Positions 1 through 7,550 of a stretch of 17,542 nt of DNA are shown piece by piece (position 1 is the first letter of the stretch; each line of letters opens with the position of its first letter). The notes beneath the pieces are model-generated. The model made no database searches. It had not been told where the DNA came from and saw nothing but the letters and a program-made list of their open reading frames with translations. Origin of the DNA: Flavisolibacter sp. (GTDB lineage: Bacteria; Bacteroidota; Bacteroidia; Chitinophagales; Chitinophagaceae); contig JAGIAB010000007.1 in NCBI GenBank assembly GCA_017745135.1, forward strand, positions 19,317 to 36,858, written 5' to 3'. The translations under genes were made by a program, and so were the position numbers.

Positions 1-629
1 CGTCCTATTATGCTTTCAAATTTTACAAGTTGCCTAATAGGCAGGAAAGTTTTAATAGAAATAAAATAGTAGCCTTCTACTTTACTCTTATCAGAGCTCT
101 GGGAAGTCCCGGCTTGTAGTTTGTAACAATCCTCTCCATTGAAAGACTCAATGCCAAGTATTTCAACTTTACTCAACAGTTTGTCATTGTTAAAGTATTG
201 AATCGACTTATTCAGATACTTAAAAAAGGGGAAAAAGAAATAATCGTTACTTAGCTTTTTTATCTCGTTTGGGTATGTTTTATGATCGGTAACCTGTAAG
301 GTTTTATCCCAAGGTGTCAATACAAACAATGCGTTTCCATTGTAAACCTGCTTGTACCCATCATTTCGAAATGAGGCCAACTGGTAACCGACTGATGAAT
401 CTGAGGCAAGTTGTTTAAAAAAACAAATTGAATAACTGTCCCGCCTTGTTGTGTCTTCACCGACTGAAATTTTAGAGGTTGCGTTATGTAAAGTAAACTG
501 CCCTTCGCTAATGCTATTTACAGCTTTATCAATCTTTTCAAGGATTTCTCTTATATTATATTGCTGAGCGTTCGAATCATTAAATGGCAATAAGAAAAGA
601 AGAAGTGCTACAATAGGAATAGATTTCAT
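1..629 (-). CDS. Exported LolA/TlpA-N-like protein, 5' part (runs off window)
   Basis: This reading frame is open from an ATG at 629 to the left edge, about 209 codons, so the C-terminus is not seen. The first 22 residues form a clear signal peptide (MKSIPIVALLLFLLPF, then NAQ before the likely cleavage). The mature part has a helix-rich start (REILEKIDKAVNSI) and then beta-rich sequence with segments such as YKQVYNGNALFVLTPWD and EDCYKLQAG. This resembles the lipoprotein-carrier-like domain that Bacteroidota often place in front of a thioredoxin/TlpA domain. It could therefore be a TlpA-family thiol-disulfide protein whose redox domain lies outside the window, or a free LolA-like periplasmic protein. 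No CXXC motif is present in the visible part. It is transcribed in the same direction as the GH43 locus but is separated from it by a strong terminator, so it is probably an independent unit. The family assignment is from pattern memory only. Confidence 0.75.
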   Translation of the reverse strand, partial: MKSIPIVALLLFLLPFNDSNAQQYNIREILEKIDKAVNSISEGQFTLHNATSKISVGEDTTRRDSYSICFFKQLASDSSVGYQLASFRNDGYKQVYNGNALFVLTPWDKTLQVTDHKTYPNEIKKLSNDYFFFPFFKYLNKSIQYFNNDKLLSKVEILGIESFNGEDCYKLQAGTSQSSDKSKVEGYYFISIKTFLPIRQLVKFESIIG

Positions 630-804
630 GGTTGCAATATTTAAGATGCTGCTAATACATAAATTTATGACGTAACCTCAAAAAAGCTAAGATTGTTTTT
701 CAATAGTTTACTCTTCCCCATTCCTAATTGTCGTTGTACCGATCCACTGCATTACATTTTATATTGTCGCACTTTTGTTTTCACAAATTTGAAAAACTCA
801 CTAA

Positions 805-838
805 AAGTAAAAGCCATCCTTTCGAATGGCTTTTACTT
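805..838 (-). terminator. Intrinsic terminator of the GH43 locus
   Basis: A perfect 13-bp inverted repeat (AAGTAAAAGCCAT at 805-817, ATGGCTTTTACTT at 826-838) encloses an 8-nt loop. On the minus strand the 3' arm is followed by more T-rich sequence. It lies 29 bp after the stop codon of the last GH43 gene and should end the minus-strand transcript. Confidence 0.85.
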
Positions 839-866
839 ATGCTCTTTTAAATTTCTTACGTATTAT

Positions 867-2306
867 CTACGGCATCCTAAAATTCCACTTCGAATTATCA
901 CTATTAAAATCAAACTCCGCAAGTGTGGGTGTGCTATCACCTGAAGATACCAGCGCTAATTTTTTACCTGAAGCCGGAACTACCTTAGGCATGATTCGAT
1001 ACGTACCATCAGTTAATTGGTCAATCCTCCATAACTGTTCCGGTGCGCCAGTGAATGTTGGAACAGTTACCACTTCACCATCTGCTGTTGCAGCTAATGA
1101 ACGTTCGGTTCCTGCAATTACAATTTTATAATAAGGTCCGCCTAAATATCCGGTGGTATCATTGGGGGCATCTGTAATGGTCCATTTCTGATGCGGACGA
1201 AACATGTAATCACCAATGCGTGCAGCAATATTGCCGGTTGGCCAATCTTTGCTTACATCTGCTAACTCCTGGGCTGCAACAGGTTTTACGGGTTCATTGC
1301 TAGCCTGTCCGCCAAATCCACGCATGCCGCCAGCCATTCTTGCCATATCAACTGCCAGTTCCAAAGCATATCCTCTTCTCACCGATTCAATTTCATACGT
1401 GCCCTCTTTAAACTTTTCTCCTGCAACCGGCCATCCGTCCTTCCAAACCAATGGAAGTATGGCCAATACGCTGCGGCCAGCCTGTTCCAGATCGGCTTCA
1501 TAATGGATGGACATTTTCTCCACTCCTTTCTCCAATATCATGTGCCCAAAATGGCCCGGACCAATTAATCCGCCGCGAGTAACCGCTACCATTTTGCCAC
1601 CACCTTCCATCATGTCTCTTCCTACGTTATCAAGGTAAGGACCTGTTACTTTTTTGGAACGGCCTACCACTACATTGTAGGTGGAGTTGGCGCCGTCGCA
1701 GCAACTGCCATGCGTGGCCAGCAGGTAGTACCAGCCATCACGATAAACTAAAGTGGAGGCTTCACAGGTAGCGGCTACATCTACGGGTTTGTTACCGGCT
1801 ACCCGCTTTCCTGTTTTGGGGTCCAGTTCCACAACGCGAATAAATCCGAAATAGGTACCGTAGCTCATCCAAAGACGACCGGTAGTAGGGTCTAACAGAA
1901 GTCCGGGATCGATGGCGTCATTTTCTTCATAACCATCTGATGTGGCTACGACAACCGGTTCAGAATATTTAAAATTGGGTGATGTTGGGTCCAGTGTATT
2001 GTTCCACATGGTAAGAATAGCGCCTTTATGGTTGCCGCCACCACCAGTGGCTCCATACACTACAAGATAGCGGTTGCCGATTTTGATGGCATCGGGGGCA
2101 GCACCGCCGCCAGGTCTTACACCGCCGCCATACCATGTCCAGCCGTCTTCAGATATCAATCCGCCACCGCCTGTGCCGAATGTGTAATACTTTCCTTCAC
2201 ATTCAACAATGGTTGAGGGGTCGTGAATAAATGGCTTTCCTACCTGTGCTATTACTGCTTGTGTCATCAATACTGCTAACAAGGTGGTTATTGTAATTCT
2301 TTTCAT
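867..2306 (-). CDS. GH43 arabinanase-like glycosidase with C-terminal QxW domain (copy B)
   Basis: Predicted secreted glycoside hydrolase of family 43, most like endo-1,5-alpha-L-arabinanases; the substrate is inferred. A signal peptide (residues 1-20, ending VIA before Q21) precedes a five-bladed propeller domain at about 22-300. The family signatures are visible: HDPST with the putative base D29, AAPDAIKIG around D72, NDAIDPG with D133 (pKa modulator), CEAS with the putative acid E182, and GPGHFG with H252. Two adjacent cysteines (C202-C203) sit in a THGSCCDGANSTYNVVVGRS segment; such a pair is seen in several GH43 arabinanases. Residues about 360-479 carry QKW, EQLWRI and SKWNF, the QxW-type repeats of a ricin/CBM13-like beta-trefoil, probably glycan-binding. 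The 479-residue length fits a catalytic plus one binding domain. It is the last gene of the locus and a close paralogue of the enzyme at 3335-4786, roughly three quarters identical by eye. Confidence 0.92.
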   Translation of the reverse strand: MKRITITTLLAVLMTQAVIAQVGKPFIHDPSTIVECEGKYYTFGTGGGGLISEDGWTWYGGGVRPGGGAAPDAIKIGNRYLVVYGATGGGGNHKGAILTMWNNTLDPTSPNFKYSEPVVVATSDGYEENDAIDPGLLLDPTTGRLWMSYGTYFGFIRVVELDPKTGKRVAGNKPVDVAATCEASTLVYRDGWYYLLATHGSCCDGANSTYNVVVGRSKKVTGPYLDNVGRDMMEGGGKMVAVTRGGLIGPGHFGHMILEKGVEKMSIHYEADLEQAGRSVLAILPLVWKDGWPVAGEKFKEGTYEIESVRRGYALELAVDMARMAGGMRGFGGQASNEPVKPVAAQELADVSKDWPTGNIAARIGDYMFRPHQKWTITDAPNDTTGYLGGPYYKIVIAGTERSLAATADGEVVTVPTFTGAPEQLWRIDQLTDGTYRIMPKVVPASGKKLALVSSGDSTPTLAEFDFNSDNSKWNFRMP

Positions 2307-2393
2307 AACAAGTTCGTTTCAGAAGATTTAATGTCTTAATAGAATAAGAAATGGTAATGATAGACAACCTGGGACAAAGCGTTTGAAACGTTT

Positions 2394-2524
2394 ATTTCAC
2401 GCAGAGGGAACAGAGAAAGAAAGTTCTCACAGATTACGCAGATTTACACAGATGAAAACTTCTGTGAGCATCCGTGAAATCTGTGAGAGAATCTCTCTGC
2501 GTTCTCCTTTTCTCTGCGTGAAAT
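2394..2524. repeat. 131-bp imperfect palindromic element
   Basis: The outer ends ATTTCACGCAGAG (2394) and CTCTGCGTGAAAT (ending 2524) are exact reverse complements, and inner segments (TCTCACAGATT / AATCTGTGAGA; CACAGA / TCTGTG) also pair. The whole element can fold into one long imperfect hairpin. Each arm contains degenerate direct repeats of the type CACAGATT. It fills the gap between the second jelly-roll gene and the last GH43 gene. It looks like a REP- or MITE-like dispersed element; copy number cannot be judged from this window. Confidence 0.75.
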
Positions 2525-2562
2525 TTATCTTGTTCCCAATGGTAGATCATTACCTGACAAAT

Positions 2563-3315
2563 TTATCGGTAACTAATGGTGAGGTTTTTTATCGGGGCTC
2601 CTTTTTCATTCAAAAAGCGAAGGCAGAAGTTAGCCATACCCGGTCCATTGATCACTGCCCCACGAATAACATTCTTTCCCTTTTTAAGTGTCAGTCGCTG
2701 AGACGTAACATTATCCGCCACCATATCCCTGTCGCCGGGGATGGTAAGCGCCTCCTGGCCATTTAACCACCACATACTTGCAGAATTAGCTCCGGCAGCC
2801 AGGCGAACATTTTTCATTTCTTCCGGGCTATCAATGACGGTGACCAGCCAAACCAGTATGCCGTATCGCGGTTTATCGATGGCGTATGTGAAATGGTATA
2901 AATTGACGTTGAATGTTTTGCTATCCAAAGCATACCATTTCAGTTCCTGGTCTCCCACTTTAACCGTCTGGCCATTTTTAGGAATGATGGTGTAATCGCT
3001 GGAAAAGTTATCAGCAGATAAAGTGGTTCTGAGGTAACTGTCGGTGAGTATACTATTGCGGGCAATGTCTTTCTTTACAGGTTCCAACACCAGCCAGCGT
3101 TGAATGAACCCCTTGGCATCCGGTGTTTTTTTTGCAGCAGAAGCCGGCACAAAATGCCTGGTGAGGGTGTGTGTAGTGTCGGATGTTATTGGTATTGGGG
3201 GCAGTGATGGTCGTTGCCCCGGGGGCTGTGCCAATGCGGTATTAACACCGGATTGTAATCCTAACAAAATAATTAATGCCATAGCAGGCAAGAAGAGTGT
3301 ACGTTTTCTATTCAT
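2563..3315 (-). CDS. Secreted jelly-roll (galactose-binding-like) accessory protein, copy B
   Basis: A 250-residue exported protein with a type I signal peptide (residues 1-29, ending ALA before Q30) and a short Pro-rich linker (PPGQRPSLPPIP). The rest is one beta-rich domain at about 60-250 that contains DAKGFIQRWLVLEPV, DSPEEMKNVRLAAGANSAS, MWWLNG, LTLKKGKNVIRGAVINGPG and FCLRFLNEKG. From memory these motifs match the C-terminal galactose-binding-like domain of Bacteroidota acetylxylan-esterase-type proteins, here as a stand-alone protein without the hydrolase. No catalytic motif is seen, so glycan binding or a scaffold role for the neighbouring GH43 is an inference. It starts 19 bp after the stop of the upstream GH43 gene, so the two are very probably co-transcribed. 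It is a paralogue of the protein at 4833-5567, which is a lipoprotein instead. Confidence 0.85.
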   Translation of the reverse strand: MNRKRTLFLPAMALIILLGLQSGVNTALAQPPGQRPSLPPIPITSDTTHTLTRHFVPASAAKKTPDAKGFIQRWLVLEPVKKDIARNSILTDSYLRTTLSADNFSSDYTIIPKNGQTVKVGDQELKWYALDSKTFNVNLYHFTYAIDKPRYGILVWLVTVIDSPEEMKNVRLAAGANSASMWWLNGQEALTIPGDRDMVADNVTSQRLTLKKGKNVIRGAVINGPGMANFCLRFLNEKGAPIKNLTISYR

Positions 3316-3334
3316 AGTAGATTGCTTTTATAGT

Positions 3335-4786
3335 TTAGTGCGTTTTAAAATTCCACTTCGAATTGTCGCTATTAAAATCAAACTCCGCAAGCGTAGGTGA
3401 GCTATCGCCGATAGAAACCAGCGCTAACTTCTTACCCGAATTCGGAACTAGTTTAGGCATGATTCTGTACGTTCCATCAATCAATTGATCGATGCGCCAC
3501 AATTGTTCCGATGCACCAGTGAATTTTGGAACGGTTACCACTTCACCATCTGCTGTTGCAGCTAATGCACGTTCGGTTCCTGCAATTACAATTTTATAAT
3601 AAGGTCCACCTAAATACCCGGTGGTATCATTGGGGGCATCAGTAATGGTCCACTTCTGATGGGGACGGCCCATGTAATCGCCAATGCGTGCAGGAATGTT
3701 GCCTGCTGGCCAGGTGTTAATGACATCGGCCAGTTGTTGTGATGCAACAGGTTTTATTGGTTCATCACTGTTACGATTAAATCGCATTCCACCAGGCATA
3801 CGTACAAAATCCACGGCTAATTCCAGAGCATATCCTCTGCGCACCGATTCAATTTCATAAGTGCCTTCTTTGAAAAGATCACCTGCAACCGGCCATCCGT
3901 CTTTCCAAAGCAAGGGGCGAATGCCTAAAACGCTGCGTCCACTTTGATCCAGATCGGCTTCATAGTGGCAAGACATTTTTTCAACTCCATTCTCAAGAAC
4001 GGTACGTCCAAAATGCCCGGGACCAATCAATCTGTCAGTGGCATCAAGCACCATTTTGCCTCCGCCTTTTAACATGTCTCTTCCCATATTATCGAGATAA
4101 GGACCGGTTACTTTCCTGGAACGGCCAACAACAATATTGTAAGTAGAGTTGGCGCCATCGCAGCAGGTTCCATGCGTACCCAAAAGATAATACCATCCAT
4201 CGCGATAGATCAAATCGGTGGCTTCGCAATCAATGGCAATGTTGATGGCTTTATTACCTTCTATAGGTTTACCTGTTTTAGGATCGAGTTCTACTAAACG
4301 AATAAAACCAAAATAGGTGCCGTAGGATAACCATAAACGTCCGTCGGTTGGGTCTAGGAGAAGTCCCGGATCGATGGCATCATTATCTTCCACACCATCG
4401 GATGATGCCACTACAACCGCTTCTGAATATTTAAAATCGGGAGAGTTTGGATCCAACGTTTTATTCCACATGGTCAGTATTCTTCCATTATGTCCGCCGC
4501 CTAAACCACCACCAGTTGCACCATAGGCAATAAGATAACGATCACCAATTTTTACGACGTCGGGGGCGGCTCCTCCACCAGGTCTAACGCCACCGCCATA
4601 CCATGTCCAGCCATCTGTAGATATTAATCCACCTCCACCAGTTCCGAATGTAAAATACTTTCCATCGCTTTCCATTAGGGTTGATGGGTCGTGTATAAAT
4701 GGTTTGCCTACCTGTGCTATTGCTGTTGCGCTTAACAACATTAACAACAGGACTATTGTGCTAATTATTTGAATTCTTTGTTTCAT
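3335..4786 (-). CDS. GH43 arabinanase-like glycosidase with C-terminal QxW domain (copy A)
   Basis: Paralogue of the enzyme at 867-2306 with the same architecture. A signal peptide (1-24, ending AIA before Q25) is followed by a GH43 propeller and a C-terminal QxW/ricin-like domain (QKWTI, EQLWRI, SKWNF). The presumed catalytic triad is intact: D33 in HDPST, D139 in NDAIDPG and E188 in CEAT; H258 lies in GPGHFG, and the vicinal Cys pair (THGTCCDGANSTYN) is kept. I chose the ATG at 4786, giving 483 residues. It begins directly with the signal peptide and has a GGAG five bases upstream. The frame stays open to an ATG at 4840, but that would add 18 residues in front of the signal peptide and overlap the previous gene. 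Relative to copy B it has a two-residue Gly insertion near residue 95 and a shorter linker before the trefoil. It should be exported and act on arabinan-type glycans; the substrate is inferred. Confidence 0.92.
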   Translation of the reverse strand: MKQRIQIISTIVLLLMLLSATAIAQVGKPFIHDPSTLMESDGKYFTFGTGGGGLISTDGWTWYGGGVRPGGGAAPDVVKIGDRYLIAYGATGGGLGGGHNGRILTMWNKTLDPNSPDFKYSEAVVVASSDGVEDNDAIDPGLLLDPTDGRLWLSYGTYFGFIRLVELDPKTGKPIEGNKAINIAIDCEATDLIYRDGWYYLLGTHGTCCDGANSTYNIVVGRSRKVTGPYLDNMGRDMLKGGGKMVLDATDRLIGPGHFGRTVLENGVEKMSCHYEADLDQSGRSVLGIRPLLWKDGWPVAGDLFKEGTYEIESVRRGYALELAVDFVRMPGGMRFNRNSDEPIKPVASQQLADVINTWPAGNIPARIGDYMGRPHQKWTITDAPNDTTGYLGGPYYKIVIAGTERALAATADGEVVTVPKFTGASEQLWRIDQLIDGTYRIMPKLVPNSGKKLALVSIGDSSPTLAEFDFNSDNSKWNFKTH

Positions 4787-4832
4787 GGTAACTCCAATTA
4801 CAATTGAGTCTTGAATAGGATGACTAATGAAT

Positions 4833-5567
4833 TTATTCATAACTGATGGTGAGGCCTTTTACCGGCTGTCCTTTTTCATCGAGGAAGCGAACGCAGAAAT
4901 CACTCATTCCGGGACCATTGATAACGGCTCCGCGGATGATGTTCTTTCCTTTGTTCAATGTTAAACGGGTGGAGACCACATCATCCATTACCATGCGCCT
5001 GTCGCCGGAAAGTATCGCTGCCTCTTTTCCGTTCAGCCACCACATGGATGCTGAATTGGACCCGATGGCCATTCGTACATCTTTCATTTCCTGCGGGCTG
5101 TTAACAACAGTGACTGCCCAAAACAGGACACCGTATACTGGTTTGTTTAACCCGTAGGCAAAACGAAATAGTTTGACATTGAAATTTTTGCTGTCCAATG
5201 CATGCCAGGTGAGTTCCTGCTCTCCAACTTTTGCCTTGTCGCCATCTTTGGGAAGAATGGTAAACTGGTTAGAAAAGTACAGTGTGTCAAATGCATGCCT
5301 GATATAGCTGTCTGTGAAAACAGTATTGGTTCGGTTGGGTTTGTTAATGGGTTCCAGCAGTAACCAGCGTTGAAGGAAACCTTCAGCATCCGGTGTCTTT
5401 GGTTTTGCTGTAGCGGGAGTAAAGTAAGCGGCAATGCTTCGTGCTGTATCGGCTTTGGAGGTGCTATTGGTTTTGCCTTTTGATGTAGCAGAACATCCTT
5501 GTAATAGTAATCCTGTTGAAATTAAAAAGCCCACCGCCAGCAACAATGTTGTGCGTTTAAAATTCAT
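4833..5567 (-). CDS. Jelly-roll (galactose-binding-like) lipoprotein, copy A
   Basis: A 244-residue protein that begins the locus. Its first residues are a lipoprotein signal with lipobox LLQGC, the lipidated cysteine being C25. A Ser/Thr/Lys-rich tether (SATSKGKTNSTSKAD) leads to the single beta-rich domain at about 55-244, with DAEGFLQRWLLLEPI, NSPQEMKDVRMAIGSNSAS, MWWLNG, LTLNKGKNIIRGAVINGPG and FCVRFLDEKGQPVKG. It is clearly homologous to the protein at 2563-3315 but is membrane-anchored, while that copy has a cleavable signal. The domain resembles the C-terminal domain of acetylxylan-esterase-like proteins of this phylum (recognised from memory). It may bind glycan at the membrane and assist the GH43 enzyme encoded 46 bp downstream. 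No catalytic residues can be proposed. Confidence 0.85.
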   Translation of the reverse strand: MNFKRTTLLLAVGFLISTGLLLQGCSATSKGKTNSTSKADTARSIAAYFTPATAKPKTPDAEGFLQRWLLLEPINKPNRTNTVFTDSYIRHAFDTLYFSNQFTILPKDGDKAKVGEQELTWHALDSKNFNVKLFRFAYGLNKPVYGVLFWAVTVVNSPQEMKDVRMAIGSNSASMWWLNGKEAAILSGDRRMVMDDVVSTRLTLNKGKNIIRGAVINGPGMSDFCVRFLDEKGQPVKGLTISYE

Positions 5568-5624
5568 GGTAGACAGTTAAATGTTTGTGGTTGTTCTTCC
5601 TGAGAAGAGTAGCAGTCATCTTTG

Positions 5625-5656
5625 TAAAACTACAAAAACAATTTTCTGTTGCACAA
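5625..5656 (-). promoter_or_regulatory. Candidate Bacteroidetes promoter of the GH43 locus
   Basis: On the minus strand TTG (5656-5654) is followed after 21 bases by TAGTTTTA (5632-5625), seven of eight matches to the -7 element TAnnTTTG. It lies about 60 bases upstream of the ATG at 5567, with an A-rich leader. Only the -7 element is strong, so this is tentative. Confidence 0.35.
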
Positions 5657-5805
5657 CTGTATGGTTAATAAATGTTGAAACCACAGTTATAAAAAGGAGC
5701 CTGCTGTACGAAATAGATTGTTTTCTGTATCGTAGAAATCAATGGCGCTAAAAGATGGTAACCGGAGAAAGGTTGTCTCCTTAAATAAATGTTCAATGCT
5801 CAATG

Positions 5806-5895
5806 TTCAACAAACAATGCTCAATGTTCAATGTTCAATTGCTTCCCGGCAACTATTGGGATCAATGTTCAAATAGTTGAGCATTGTTTGTTGAA
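5806..5895. repeat. 90-bp hairpin element with perfect 19-bp arms
   Basis: TTCAACAAACAATGCTCAA at 5806-5824 is the exact reverse complement of 5877-5895, with a 52-bp centre. The surrounding left side (5789-5838) is rich in short direct repeats of AATGTTCA/AATGCTCA. This looks like a small non-autonomous palindromic repeat and is unrelated in sequence to the other palindromes of the window. Confidence 0.75.
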
Positions 5896-6051
5896 TATTC
5901 CTAACTTCCTTTTTTTACAGGAAGGTTACCTGTGATCTTCTTTTTACTGGCGGGCCTGCAGGGTGAAGCTTCTTTCCTTGCAGATTTGATTTCTTCCAGC
6001 AATCCTTTTTATAAAATACAGGGCGGGCTAACAAAGCAGCACCCACCGTAA

Positions 6052-7337
6052 GGTAGTGTCTAAATAACTGTGTAAGTTTTAAACTTGCAAACAAATGGAA
6101 GAAACAAAAAAGTTATTAGATCAACTACCTGCAGATTTTTTCAAGCAGTTCAAGGACAGCAGCAGTTTTCAATCCTTTATGGATGCCCTGTTCAAGCGAG
6201 GAGTGGAACAAATGCTGGAAGCAGAGCTGGACGAGCATTTAGGCTATGAAAAACATGGCAGTGCTTCCGGCTCAAATACCCGTAACGGTAAAAACAGCAA
6301 GACTATTAAAACGACTAAGGGTACCTATCAAATAGAAGTGCCACGTGACAGGGATGGCAGCTTTACTCCTCAGCTGGTGCCCAAGCGCAGACGAATGATT
6401 GATCAGATAGAAGATGTGGTAATCAGCTTTTATGCCAAGGGAATGAGTACAGAGGATATCAGCCGCCAGGTAAATGAACTGTATGGAGTGAGTATCAGCA
6501 ATGCCACGGTATCCAATATCACTGAACGCATACTTATTGATGTTGGGGAGTGGCAGCAGCGGCCACTGGACAGCGTTTATCTTATCCTTTGGCTGGATGG
6601 TATTGTCTTTAAAGTAAGAAAGGATAATAAGATCATCAATAAAAGCATCTACATCGTCTGTGGATTAAACACCCGTGGACAAAAGGAAGTGCTTGGGCTT
6701 TGGATCAATGAACAGGAAAGTGCCAGCTTTTGGACGAAAGCATTAACGGATTTAAGAGCAAGAGGCGTTAGTGATGTACTGATCGCCTGCTCTGATAATT
6801 TACAAGGTCTTACCTCGGCCATTAAAGCCATTTTCCCAGGTGCAGTAACACAGCTTTGCATAGTCCATCAAATCCGCAACAGTTTAAGAAGAGTTCCCTA
6901 TAAAATGCGCCCTGAAGTAGCTAAGGGTCTTAAAAGTATTTATGAAGCAATCGATGAAAAAACAGCAGCCGAAGCCTTTATAAATTTTGAACAAAAATGG
7001 GGAACCATCTATCCCTATATCTGCATCTCCTGGAAAAACAACTGGGACAACCTGACGCATTTCCTTAACTATCCTTTAGAAATAAGAAAACTGATATATA
7101 CCACCAACATGATCGAAAACCTGAACCGAAACGTAAGAAAGTTCACTAAAAACAAAACCATGTTCCCAGATGACAGTGCTGTGATCAAAGCAGTGTACCT
7201 TGCAGTACAGCATGTAAGTAAACTTTGGACTAAAGCAATTAATTACTGGCCTACTATAGCCAGCCAGTTTTTAATCCTTTATCCCCAAAGATGTCAAATC
7301 ATTTTTTAACCACTTACACACTTTATTGGACACTACC
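6052..7337 (+). mobile_element. IS256-family insertion sequence, complete
   Basis: The element is 1286 bp with one transposase gene. The ends are imperfect terminal inverted repeats of 26 bp: GGTAGTGTC starts at 6052 and its complement GACACTACC ends at 7337, with 22 of 26 positions matching and both sharing TGTGTAAGT further in. Size and ends fit IS256. The flanking 8 bp (CACCGTAA left, AGAAGTAT right) do not match, so no target-site duplication is visible. This suggests a later deletion or rearrangement next to one end. Confidence 0.9.
6095..7309 (+). CDS. IS256-family (Mutator-type) transposase
   Basis: Full-length 404-residue transposase that should cut and insert the surrounding IS. The N-terminal part has the family block with EAELDEHLGYEKH and the basic KRRR region at 97-100. 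The catalytic DDE triad is visible: D168 in WLDGI, D234 in ACSDNLQG and E341 in NMIENLNR. The C/H signature is at C255 and H258 (LCIVHQIRNS). The helical insertion between the second D and E is of normal size. There is no stop or frameshift, so the enzyme is probably active. The ATG at 6095 lies 43 bp inside the left terminal repeat and the stop at 7309 is just inside the right end, as usual for this family. It shows no functional link to the neighbouring genes. Confidence 0.97.
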   Translation: MEETKKLLDQLPADFFKQFKDSSSFQSFMDALFKRGVEQMLEAELDEHLGYEKHGSASGSNTRNGKNSKTIKTTKGTYQIEVPRDRDGSFTPQLVPKRRRMIDQIEDVVISFYAKGMSTEDISRQVNELYGVSISNATVSNITERILIDVGEWQQRPLDSVYLILWLDGIVFKVRKDNKIINKSIYIVCGLNTRGQKEVLGLWINEQESASFWTKALTDLRARGVSDVLIACSDNLQGLTSAIKAIFPGAVTQLCIVHQIRNSLRRVPYKMRPEVAKGLKSIYEAIDEKTAAEAFINFEQKWGTIYPYICISWKNNWDNLTHFLNYPLEIRKLIYTTNMIENLNRNVRKFTKNKTMFPDDSAVIKAVYLAVQHVSKLWTKAINYWPTIASQFLILYPQRCQIIF

Positions 7338-7340
7338 AGA

Positions 7341-7550
7341 AGTATGCGTTCCCTTGTCAATAGTATGCGTACTCTTGTCAATAGTAAGCGTTCCCTTGTC
7401 AATAGTATGCCTTCTTTTGAAAGAAACATCCATTCCCTTGACAAAAGCATGCGTTCCGTTAACAATAGTATGCGTTCCCTTGTCAATAGTGTGCGTACTC
7501 TTGTCAATAGTATGCGTACTCTTGTCAAAAGCATGCACACTATTGACAGC
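7341..7550. repeat. Ten-unit 21-bp tandem repeat (minisatellite)
   Basis: Ten consecutive 21-bp units without spacers. The commonest unit begins AGTATGCGT and ends CTTGTCAAT. Units 1 and 7 are identical, units 2, 3, 8 and 9 differ from them at one to four positions, and units 4, 5, 6 and 10 are more diverged. The array starts 3 bp after the right end of the IS. Because 21 is a multiple of three, four of the six frames stay open across it. This is not a CRISPR, since there are no unique spacers. Confidence 0.95.

Larger units (their letters stand above)
5568..6051. other. Intergenic gap: promoter, hairpin element and gene-end remnant
   Basis: No full gene is supported here. Besides the promoter and the palindromic element listed separately, the minus strand holds a 35-codon open stretch (6008-5901) ending in a stop. 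Its peptide (LLEEIKSARKEASPC ... KKKITGNLPVKKGS) has the composition of a real basic protein tail. It has no ATG and is preceded by an in-frame stop, so it is probably the decayed 3' end of a gene lost when the IS or the hairpin element arrived. Confidence 0.4.

Noticed and set aside
4787..4840. Longer N-terminus for GH43 copy A
   Set aside because: It would place 18 residues before a good signal peptide and overlap the upstream gene; GGAG precedes the internal ATG at 4786.
7341..7550. Repeat array as a CRISPR
   Set aside because: The 21-bp units are directly adjacent with no unique spacers, and no cas gene is in the window.
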